A stretch of DNA of 19,718 nt from Clostridia bacterium (lineage in GTDB: Bacteria > Bacillota_A > Clostridia > Oscillospirales > CAG-272): assembly GCA_017462125.1 (NCBI GenBank), contig JAFTRQ010000005.1, positions 1-19,718 on the forward strand. The letters are read 5' to 3'. The position numbers and the translations under genes are program-made. The notes beneath the pieces are model-generated. The model was given only the letters and a program-made list of their open reading frames with translations, searched no databases and was not told where the DNA came from. Of the stretch, positions 1-6,861 are shown piece by piece; the first letter of the stretch is position 1, and every line of letters starts with the position of its first letter.

Positions 1-379
1 CGAATGTGCCGTCTTCCTTCATCTTGTTAAGGCTGTTAAGACGGTTGATGGAGCGCTTGATAGTCTTGAAGTTTGTCATCATGCCGCCGGGCCAACGAAC
101 GTTTACGTAGTACTGTCCGCAACGTGTAGCTTCTTCCTTGATAGCCTCTGCAGCCTGCTTCTTTGTACCTACGAACAGAACGTTACCGCCTTCTGCAGCG
201 ATCTCACGAACGAACATGTAAGCTTCTTCAAACTTCTTTACAGTCTTCTGAAGGTCGATGATGTAGATGCCGTTTCTCTCTGTGAAGATGTATTCCTGCA
301 TCTTAGGGTTCCAGCTTCTTGTGTGCTGTCCGAAATGGACGCCTGCATCAAGCAGCTGCTTAATATAAATAATAGACAT
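1..379 (-). CDS. rpsB: 30S ribosomal protein S2, 5' part (cut by window edge)
   Basis: Small-subunit ribosomal protein S2, which binds the 30S body late in assembly together with S1. The first 126 codons are present; the rest lies beyond position 1. The translation begins [18 protein letters not shown] and continues with the family signatures RSWNPKM (about residues 21-27), [15 protein letters not shown] (about 32-46), FVGTKKQA and [14 protein letters not shown], all typical of bacterial S2. The start is the ATG at 379, preceded by a perfect AGGAGG at 388-393 with 8 nt spacing. It has its own consensus promoter (529-557) and a long leader, so it is probably transcribed separately from the ylmC-side operon upstream, although no clear terminator separates the two. 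In most bacteria tsf follows rpsB; here that would be outside the window. Identification is firm. Confidence 0.97.
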   Translation of the reverse strand, partial: MSIIYIKQLLDAGVHFGQHTRSWNPKMQEYIFTERNGIYIIDLQKTVKKFEEAYMFVREIAAEGGNVLFVGTKKQAAEAIKEEATRCGQYYVNVRWPGGMMTNFKTIKRSINRLNSLNKMKEDGTF

Positions 380-522
380 AATTATGTCCTCCTTCGGTTT
401 TTCCACCACAGTAGCTTTGGCGATGCAATCCCCTTACGTTACAAGGATTTTGAAGGAGACACCGACACCGCAGACGTGGTACTGTGTGTGTAATTTTATT
501 TTTGCTATGCTTTTGCACAGCA
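380..522 (-). promoter_or_regulatory. structured 5' leader of rpsB, candidate ribosomal-protein leader
   Basis: Between the predicted transcription start (about 522) and the rpsB ATG lie about 143 nt with visible pairing potential on the minus strand. At the very 5' end (503-522) an 8-bp stem with one G-U pair closes an AAAA loop. A long-range stem pairs 480-488 with 404-413 (9 bp with one bulged base). Inside it are a small hairpin CCTT/AAGG and a repeated GGTGTC. The distal arm ends about 10 nt upstream of the Shine-Dalgarno. Autogenous control of rpsB by S2 is known in other bacteria; that this leader does the same is inference. I could not match it to a named RNA family. Confidence 0.45.
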
Positions 523-528
523 TTGTTG

Positions 529-557
529 ATTATAACATATAATATATATTTTTGCAA
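529..557 (-). promoter_or_regulatory. sigma-A promoter of rpsB
   Basis: Reading the minus strand, a -35 box TTGCAA (552-557) and a -10 box TATAAT (529-534) are separated by exactly 17 bp. A TG one base upstream of the -10 makes it an extended -10. The predicted start is near 522, at the base of the first leader hairpin. The spacer is almost pure A/T. Confidence 0.85.
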
Positions 558-590
558 GCAATATCGAAATTGTTTACATATTATTTACAA

Positions 591-893
591 TTATTTTGAG
601 CTCATAAACCTTTTTTTGCCCGTTCTGCATCCGTTATCACTGCAACAGAGCTCATTCTGCGGTATTTTGATGAGAATTGCGTCCTCTCCGATACATTCGA
701 TCTTACACCAAGGGATCACGTATTCGGTCTTTTTACAAAACAGCGACCAGCCGCCGCTGTCCGACACGGTAATCGAGAGGATTTTTCCATCATCGAGATC
801 GATCTCGAAATCGCAGGGATAGCCCAGCCGCTCGCCACCGCAAAGATTGATGACCTCTCTCTCGCTCAATTCTGACATACTGATTTTTCTCAT
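591..893 (-). CDS. YlmC/YmxH family PRC-barrel protein, cysteine-rich
   Basis: Small PRC-barrel-like protein of the YlmC/YmxH family, found in spore-forming Bacillota and often called a sporulation protein; its molecular role is not established. Family hallmarks are SELSEREVINLCGGERLGY (about residues 7-25), the FEIDLDDGKI turn (29-38) and EYVIPWCKIECIG (57-69). Typical members are about 75-95 residues; this one has 100, with a C-terminal tail NELCCSDNGCRTGKKR after the barrel. Eight cysteines (18, 27, 53, 63, 67, 83, 84, 89) are unusual for the family and could bind metal; that is inference. The start is ATG 893 with GGAGG at 901-905. It lies 69 nt downstream of the pseudo P-type ATPase gene, with a hairpin in the gap, and is probably the last gene of the long minus-strand operon. 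Confidence 0.85.
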   Translation of the reverse strand: MRKISMSELSEREVINLCGGERLGYPCDFEIDLDDGKILSITVSDSGGWSLFCKKTEYVIPWCKIECIGEDAILIKIPQNELCCSDNGCRTGKKRFMSSK

Positions 894-910
894 AGCATTA
901 CCTCCAAAAT

Positions 911-937
911 GAGCTGCCGCAATTTTTGCGACAGCTC
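911..937 (-). other. 12-bp hairpin between pseudo-ATPase gene and ylmC-like gene
   Basis: Read as minus-strand RNA, GAGCTGTCGCAA and TTGCGGCAGCTC pair along 12 bp (one U-G) around an AAA loop. The stem is followed by only ATTTT and then the Shine-Dalgarno of the next gene (901-905). It could be a weak terminator or attenuator, or an RNA processing or stabilising stem between the two genes. The U-run is too short for a confident terminator call. Confidence 0.5.
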
Positions 938-962
938 TTAATGCTATAATATATGCGAAAGA

Positions 963-3740
963 TCAGATTTTCTTTCTGTTTTTCGAGATCAAATTTTCAA
1001 TCAGCAATGCGATCACGTAGAGCAAGGCAAATGCGGGAACGATGAGGAACTCCTTGTCACCGATGCCGTTCTCAAAGAATACGTCGATGAAGGGAGCCTG
1101 AGTGGATACCGCGCATACGGACAGAAGTATAGCGTATGCAAGCAATACCTTCAACCAGCAGTTTGCTCTTCCCTCGCCCTTCTTGGTAAATCTTCGGTTG
1201 ATCAAGAACACCTCGGCAAAGCCTGTGAGCAGGACGCAAAGGAACACGGCGAGCGTATAGGTGGCATCCTCGCCAAAGAATCCGACGGCATCCAGGATCT
1301 TTATCGCAACCGAGGCTGCGAAGGCGACGGATGCTCTCGCGATGACACCGGGCAGGCTTTCCTTGATCAGCTCGATCGGATAGAGGGTGAAGTCTCTTCT
1401 TTGCGCAAGGATACTTCCCTTATGCTCCGCGTCGTTGAAGACGGTGATCGAAAGCAGGGCGATCACGCCTGACATTACAGCCGCCTGCAAGGGGTCGATC
1501 AGCATATTACCCGTCAGCACGGACATAGCCGAGAAGGTCAGCAACGAGCTCATCAGCATAACGAACAGAAGCGCGGACTGTGCGATCGAAACGTATGCTC
1601 CGCGCGAAAGCTTCAGCGCGTTGAGGATCGAGGACATACCTCCGCTGTTTTCGTGGAATCGCTTTACGATGACCTTTGAAAGCAATCTTGTCTGCTGGGA
1701 GCAGCGGACGTTGGTTTCTCTTCCCTCGGGCGGGATCTTTTCATAGACGGAATCTCTGTATTTATCGTTTGCATAATTCACCACGTCACAGCTGACGGCA
1801 ACGTCGGCGTGAGACATGATGCTGTTATAATCGTTGCTGATGCCGTAAGCGGCAACCTTGGCGCCACGGCGACGCATTGCAGTCAGCAGCTCGGAATACT
1901 CGTCAGCCGTGAATCCAACGTAAGCGCAATAGCTTCCGATTCCTTCGGTAACGCTCATATCCGCCTTCGCAAACTCAGACGCGTAGGCGATCCTTCCCGT
2001 AAACAAGGGAGAAAGCTGAGGATCCTCGATGATCCTTGCGGTCTGCTCTCCTTCTCTGCCGAGGAGGGCTGTCACCTTTACGTTAAGCTTTTCAAGCTCG
2101 GGGATCACGACCGCGAGCTCGCTCTCTCTCTTTTGCTCAAGGACGATCATACCCTCGAATACGTTCTTTCCCTCATTTTCCGTAACAACGTACAGGCATT
2201 TTGCACCGTCCGCTATGGCATTTTTTCGGAAGATCACGATATTCTCCAAATCGTCCGAATACATCTCTCTCAAGGTAGCGCCGTCTCGGATATATTTACA
2301 GCTTTTGAAGGTCTCCTCCGAGAAGAACAGAGAGGTTCTGTAAATCTCGCTCTCGGTCTCGGCGCAGGCATATCCGTTTCCGCGGTTACCGTCCACGGCG
2401 AAATAAAGTGATTTTATAGCAAGATTCGCTCCGTTTACGTCGAAGCCGCATCCGCGCAAATGGACGGTGATCGCGTCAAGATAACCGTTTTCGATAAATC
2501 CGTTTTCGATTCCGCTTTCACGAAGTGCTCTCGCATACGTATGTACCAGCGTCAAAAGTCTTGTACCCGATTTTGTTGCGGGAGTCAGCTCATTCAGCAC
2601 ACCCTCGGAGGTATAAGCCGTGGTAAAGCGGAAGCCGCCCTCCCCAAGACCTGCACTGCCTACAAGAACAACGTCGGTAATACCGCTGAGCGTATCGAAT
2701 GCGCGAACGTTTCGTACTGCCGCGAAGTTGTCCTTTTTGCGCTTTGATGCTCTTTTACCGGAAAGCTTTTTGACGTAGCTTGACAGGATCTCCTCAGCAC
2801 CGCTGACGGGAAGATCGACGGTCAGATAAGCCACAGCCGAAAGAAGCATAGTAAAGATACAAATGAAGGATTCTCTGCCGCGCAGAGTCAAAAGTCCGAT
2901 CAGAGAAAGGATCAGAAGAGCGGATGCCGCAATGAAGGAGATCTTATACATTACGGGACGGATCTTTTTCACAGCCTCGGGCTCTGTGTCCTTACCGCCA
3001 AGCGCGCCCTCGGGCATATAGGAGGACAGATATACTCTGTCTCCCGTTTCGCAAGCCACCGCGATCGCGCGGCCGCCCGTTATTGCCGTGCCCGCATAAA
3101 GCATATTGGCCGCATTGGGCGATGCTACACCGTCGTCTGCGGAGTAAGCTGCTTCCGCTGTTTTTGCGACGCTTCTTCTTCCGATCGTATTCTTTTCGGT
3201 GGCGATCAGCTCCTCAACAACGAGGTCTTCGCTTTTGATGATCCTTGCATCACAGGCAAGCAGGTCGCCGACGCTGAGATAGATAACATCACCCGCAACC
3301 ACGTTGCGACCGTCGGTATACAACACGTTGCCACCGCGTCTGACCTTCACCATCGGGCTTGCAAACTCGCCCATCGCTTCGATCCTTCTTCGCGCACGGC
3401 TGCTCAGTATTCCGCCGAAGATCACGGTCGCAAGCACGACGGCAAGGATGGACAGACCAAGGAGAAGTCCCTCCCGATCCTTACTTGCCGAGGAAATGAT
3501 CACTATCAAAAGCGACGTAATGGCAAGAAGAATCGCAAAGGGGGCGCTTGCAAACGTGACAAATCCCTTCCAAACGGAGCTTCTGCTCTTGACGAACAGG
3601 GATTTTCTGCCACCCTTTTCAAGCTTATTCTCTTTTTCCAATCTGTTTCTCGCCTCTCTTGCGGAAAGACCGTCCGACAGATCGGTATTCAGCATTTTTT
3701 CTACGGAACCGATATCGTAAATATGCCAATTGTTTGCCAT
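963..3740 (-). CDS. catalytically dead P-type ATPase homologue (pseudo-ATPase)
   Basis: A 925-residue membrane protein with the layout of a P2-type cation ATPase. There is an N-terminal segment ending GLSAREARNRL (24-34), helix pairs at about 63-83/90-112 and 265-285/290-312, an actuator-like domain between them, a large cytoplasmic part (about 320-710) and about six C-terminal helices (720-917). The catalytic motifs are gone. The segment from VRNVRAFDTL onward aligns without gaps to the canonical VRxLxAVETL...DKTGTLT stretch, but reads VGSAGLG at 360-366, so the phosphorylated Asp is Val360. TGES is replaced near 181-183 (TEK), PEGLP by VDLPV (308-312), KGAPE by DGATL (486-490), TGD by LGR (560-562), and GDGxND by YGISND (632-637; only the ND survives). 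The frame is open throughout. ATG 3740 has GAGAGGA upstream. It lies 25 nt after the clp gene and is probably co-transcribed with it. Transport activity is very unlikely; a regulatory or scaffolding role is inference. Confidence 0.85.
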   Translation of the reverse strand: MANNWHIYDIGSVEKMLNTDLSDGLSAREARNRLEKENKLEKGGRKSLFVKSRSSVWKGFVTFASAPFAILLAITSLLIVIISSASKDREGLLLGLSILAVVLATVIFGGILSSRARRRIEAMGEFASPMVKVRRGGNVLYTDGRNVVAGDVIYLSVGDLLACDARIIKSEDLVVEELIATEKNTIGRRSVAKTAEAAYSADDGVASPNAANMLYAGTAITGGRAIAVACETGDRVYLSSYMPEGALGGKDTEPEAVKKIRPVMYKISFIAASALLILSLIGLLTLRGRESFICIFTMLLSAVAYLTVDLPVSGAEEILSSYVKKLSGKRASKRKKDNFAAVRNVRAFDTLSGITDVVLVGSAGLGEGGFRFTTAYTSEGVLNELTPATKSGTRLLTLVHTYARALRESGIENGFIENGYLDAITVHLRGCGFDVNGANLAIKSLYFAVDGNRGNGYACAETESEIYRTSLFFSEETFKSCKYIRDGATLREMYSDDLENIVIFRKNAIADGAKCLYVVTENEGKNVFEGMIVLEQKRESELAVVIPELEKLNVKVTALLGREGEQTARIIEDPQLSPLFTGRIAYASEFAKADMSVTEGIGSYCAYVGFTADEYSELLTAMRRRGAKVAAYGISNDYNSIMSHADVAVSCDVVNYANDKYRDSVYEKIPPEGRETNVRCSQQTRLLSKVIVKRFHENSGGMSSILNALKLSRGAYVSIAQSALLFVMLMSSLLTFSAMSVLTGNMLIDPLQAAVMSGVIALLSITVFNDAEHKGSILAQRRDFTLYPIELIKESLPGVIARASVAFAASVAIKILDAVGFFGEDATYTLAVFLCVLLTGFAEVFLINRRFTKKGEGRANCWLKVLLAYAILLSVCAVSTQAPFIDVFFENGIGDKEFLIVPAFALLYVIALLIENLISKNRKKI

Positions 3741-3765
3741 ATCTGTTATCCTCTCGTTAATATTT

Positions 3766-6114
3766 TTAAGAGCATTTCACCAGAAGCTCACCGTTTTCGA
3801 CGGAAAGCGTTGCCATCTTATAAGAACGCGCGTAGTCGGCGATCATCAGCTCTGCCAAACGGTCCTCAACGTTCTTTTGTATAAACCTGCGCATATTTCT
3901 CGCGCCGTATTTTTCGGAGAAGGAGCCGTTTGCGATGAATTTTGCGACCTCACCGTCATATTCAAGGGTCATACCCTTCTCGGCAAGCACCTCGGCAAGC
4001 TGATCGAGCATAATATACGCGATCTTGCCGAAGTCGTCCACGTTGAGGCTTCTGAAGGTGATGATCTCATCAACACGGTTGATAAATTCGGGGCGCAAGA
4101 AGGAGGAAAGCGCCTTTTCGGTCTTATCCTCGGCATTTTTAGCGCTGTCTCCCGTAAATCCGACGATGCCGCTCCTGTTTTCGGAGCCTGCGTTGGTAGT
4201 CATAACGATGACCGTGTTTTCAAAGTTTACGGTCTTTCCGTGCGCGTCGGTAATACGTCCGTCATCAAGGATCTGAAGCAGGATATTCAGCACGTCGGGA
4301 TGCGCCTTTTCGATCTCGTCGAACAGCACTACGGAATAGGGTCTGCGGCGGATCTTTTCGGTCAACTGACCTGCATCGTCATATCCGACGTATCCGGGAG
4401 GAGATCCGATGATTCTGGATACCGAATGCTTTTCCATAAACTCGGACATATCAAGTCTTATCAAGGTCTCGGGAGAATCGAAAAGATCTGCAGCCAACGT
4501 TTTTACAAGCTCTGTTTTTCCCACACCCGTGGGGCCTGCGAATATAAAGGAAACAGGCTTTCTCTTATAAGCGATACCCGCGCGGTTTCTCTTGATGGCT
4601 CTTGCAACGGCATCAACGGCTACGTCCTGACCCACAAGATGCTTTTTCAGTCTCTGCGCCAGGTTATCGATCTTTGCATACTCGTTTTCGGTGATCGAGG
4701 TTGCGGGAACACCCGTCCAAAGCTCAACCACATCGGCAAGATGCTCCTCGGTAAGGACGATCTTATCACATTCGGGAACGATCTCGTCGAGGCGGCGGGA
4801 GAGCTGAAGCTCCTCGGACTGTATTCTTGCGATCTCCTCATATTTCTTCAGCGATTCCTCGTCGTTTGCGGCAGAGAGAGATTCAAGCGCTTCTCTGTCC
4901 GATTTCAGCCTCAACAGCCTGTCCTTTATTTCAAGGGATTCGTTGAGCTCGCTCGAAGAAAGCGACAGCTTGGATGCGGCCTCGTCCAAAAGGTCGATTG
5001 CCTTATCGGGAAGATATCTGTCGGTAATATATCGCTCGGAAAGCGTAACAGCGCGGTAAAGGATCGAATCGGGAATGCGGATCTTATGGAATTCCTCGTA
5101 GTAGTGGCTTATACCGCGGAGCATCTCGACAGCCTCGGCGATCGAGGGCTCGTTTACGGTGACGGGCTGGAATCTTCGCTCAAGGGCGGAATCCTTTTCG
5201 ATATACTTTCTGTATTCGTTCAAGGTTGTGGCACCGATGATTCTTACCTCACCGCGGGAAAGTGCGGGCTTCAGAATATTCGCGGCGTTCACGCTTCCCT
5301 CCGCGTCACCCGTTCCGACGATGTTATGCACCTCGTCAATAACAAGGATGGCTCTGCCGTGCTCCTTGACCTCTGCAAGGAGGCCTAAGATTCTCGACTC
5401 AAACTGACCTCTGAACTGTGTGCCCGCAACGAGAGCGGTAAGGTCAACGAGGAATATTTCCTTATCCTTCAGCTTATACGGAACGTTTCTGTCCGCGATG
5501 CGAATAGCAAGTCCCTCCGCAATTGCGGTTTTACCGACACCGGGCTCACCGATAAGACAGGGATTATTCTTCTGTCTTCTGCAGAGCGTCTGGATAACGC
5601 GATTGGTCTCGGGCTCACGTCCGACGATCCTGTCAAGCTTTCCTTCTCTCGCGCTCTGTGTCAGATTCTTACAGTAAGCCGTCAGATACTTATACTGCTT
5701 CGGCTGCTGCTTGCCACCCTTGGGCGGCTCTTTTTTGCCTTGCGAGGGGTTGACGGGAACAACGATTCCGCCCTCGTTTTTCGATGCCTGCGGCATATTT
5801 TCAGCCGCCGCCTTCAAGGCATCGGCAATTCCGCTGTCCTTGAAGAGCTTCGGCAGGTCGATGGCGGGAGCTCCGCCGTCCTCACCGATATCCTCACCCT
5901 GAGGGAACATTTCGGCAAGCTCATCCTCCATATCCTCTACCTGCTCGGGAGTGATGCCCATTTTATTATAGATATCACCCATCATATTTTCAATTGGAAG
6001 ACCCAACTCTTTTGCACATTTAATACAAAGACCCTGAGAGGTACGCTTTCCCTCCTCGATCTTATTGACAAACACTACAGCCACACGCTTGTGGCAATTG
6101 GAACACATTACCAT
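3766..6114 (-). CDS. Clp/Hsp100 AAA+ unfoldase with N-terminal zinc finger (ClpE-like)
   Basis: A 782-residue double-AAA+ unfoldase that threads proteins into a partner protease using ATP, in the cytosol. A CxxC...CxxC zinc finger (C4, C7, C30, C33) takes the place of the usual ClpN repeats, as in ClpE and McsA. An acidic then Lys/Pro/Gln-rich linker follows (about 60-140). AAA1 has Walker A 189-196 (GEPGVGKT), Walker B D260/E261 and ALERRF at 310-315. A short helical middle segment (about 395-450) separates it from AAA2 (Walker A 527-534, GPTGVGKT; Walker B D599/E600). VGF at 651-653 sits where ClpP-binding loops occur, so ClpP partnership is likely. The start ATG 6114 has AAGGTG 9 nt upstream; a second ATG two codons later is less well placed. 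No ctsR, mcsA or mcsB is nearby and no CtsR box was seen. ClpE is the best match; a divergent ClpC is possible. Confidence 0.9.
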   Translation of the reverse strand: MVMCSNCHKRVAVVFVNKIEEGKRTSQGLCIKCAKELGLPIENMMGDIYNKMGITPEQVEDMEDELAEMFPQGEDIGEDGGAPAIDLPKLFKDSGIADALKAAAENMPQASKNEGGIVVPVNPSQGKKEPPKGGKQQPKQYKYLTAYCKNLTQSAREGKLDRIVGREPETNRVIQTLCRRQKNNPCLIGEPGVGKTAIAEGLAIRIADRNVPYKLKDKEIFLVDLTALVAGTQFRGQFESRILGLLAEVKEHGRAILVIDEVHNIVGTGDAEGSVNAANILKPALSRGEVRIIGATTLNEYRKYIEKDSALERRFQPVTVNEPSIAEAVEMLRGISHYYEEFHKIRIPDSILYRAVTLSERYITDRYLPDKAIDLLDEAASKLSLSSSELNESLEIKDRLLRLKSDREALESLSAANDEESLKKYEEIARIQSEELQLSRRLDEIVPECDKIVLTEEHLADVVELWTGVPATSITENEYAKIDNLAQRLKKHLVGQDVAVDAVARAIKRNRAGIAYKRKPVSFIFAGPTGVGKTELVKTLAADLFDSPETLIRLDMSEFMEKHSVSRIIGSPPGYVGYDDAGQLTEKIRRRPYSVVLFDEIEKAHPDVLNILLQILDDGRITDAHGKTVNFENTVIVMTTNAGSENRSGIVGFTGDSAKNAEDKTEKALSSFLRPEFINRVDEIITFRSLNVDDFGKIAYIMLDQLAEVLAEKGMTLEYDGEVAKFIANGSFSEKYGARNMRRFIQKNVEDRLAELMIADYARSYKMATLSVENGELLVKCS

Positions 6115-6136
6115 TTCTTATTTCACCTTTTGCAAA

Positions 6137-6844
6137 TCAAATCAAATTTCTTATAAATTCAAAAATCCTTAAGCTGTAAATAAATTTGAAGACGTAAGAA
6201 TTATTATAGACGTCCAATATTGCGGAATCGGAATTCGTTGCCGCAAGGAATTCCAAAAAGGAATAGACAGCCGTCGCGATCAGCGAGGCACTTAAAAGTC
6301 CGAGCACCATACCGAGAAGCAAGCCAAGCGTCTTATCAAGACCTGTCAGGATCGGGATCTTGATGCTTTTCAGACATTTAACTACAATTGATAGCACGAT
6401 ATACACGATCAGAAAGACGGCAACGTAGGCAACGATCGCGGAGATCATATCAACTATGGGGTTGGCGATCGTTTCTGCCATATCGCGGAGGATCTCCTCG
6501 CTTGCCTCTGCCGTGCCGTATTTTTCACGCAGAGTGTCGACGTTCACACCGAAAAGTCTTACAAATTCGGTGAATCCATCGGGAAGATTGGCAAAAAACT
6601 CCGACATATCCGCACCGCCGCCCGTAAACTCGTTCAGCTTTCCGTAAACGCTGTCGGTAATACGCTGTTCAAAAAAACCGTCTGCCAACGCATAGCCGAG
6701 CTGTTTGCCGAAGAACATCGCCGCAAGCATCGAAGCGATAAATTTGCCGATATTGTACACGGTATGCATCAAGCCGAGGCGAAAATGCTTGAAGGTATAA
6801 AGCGCAAGGACCGCTATGAGAACAAAATCAATAAACCAATGCAT
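6137..6844 (-). CDS. CvpA family membrane protein
   Basis: An integral membrane protein of the CvpA family (colicin V production protein in E. coli), whose function in Bacillota is unclear. From the chosen start it has 235 residues and begins MHWFIDFVLIAVLAL. There is a helix at about 5-20 and a second hydrophobic stretch with a glycine-containing start (about 35-50). A soluble loop follows (about 60-130), then two or three helices near the C-terminus, including the family-typical LDKTLGLLLGMVLGLL. The frame can be extended upstream to a TTG at 6853, but AAGGAG (6856-6861) would then be only 2 nt from the start. ATG 6844, 11 nt away, is preferred. The Shine-Dalgarno touches the stop codon of the DUF5711 gene, and the clp gene follows after 22 nt, so co-transcription and probably translational coupling are expected. 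Confidence 0.8.
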   Translation of the reverse strand: MHWFIDFVLIAVLALYTFKHFRLGLMHTVYNIGKFIASMLAAMFFGKQLGYALADGFFEQRITDSVYGKLNEFTGGGADMSEFFANLPDGFTEFVRLFGVNVDTLREKYGTAEASEEILRDMAETIANPIVDMISAIVAYVAVFLIVYIVLSIVVKCLKSIKIPILTGLDKTLGLLLGMVLGLLSASLIATAVYSFLEFLAATNSDSAILDVYNNSYVFKFIYSLRIFEFIRNLI

Positions 6845-6861
6845 AAAACGCAATTCTCCTT

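Noticed and set aside
558..590. Intrinsic terminator between the ylmC-like gene and rpsB
   Set aside because: The sequence is AT-rich with direct rather than inverted repeats, and no GC stem with a U-run is visible.
3730..5388. 552-codon plus-strand open frame opposite the clp gene
   Set aside because: It is antisense to well-conserved AAA+ domains, and its translation shows no domain or membrane pattern that makes sense.
6845..6853. TTG start extending the CvpA-like protein by three residues
   Set aside because: The Shine-Dalgarno would be only 2 nt from TTG; the ATG at 6844 is better spaced.
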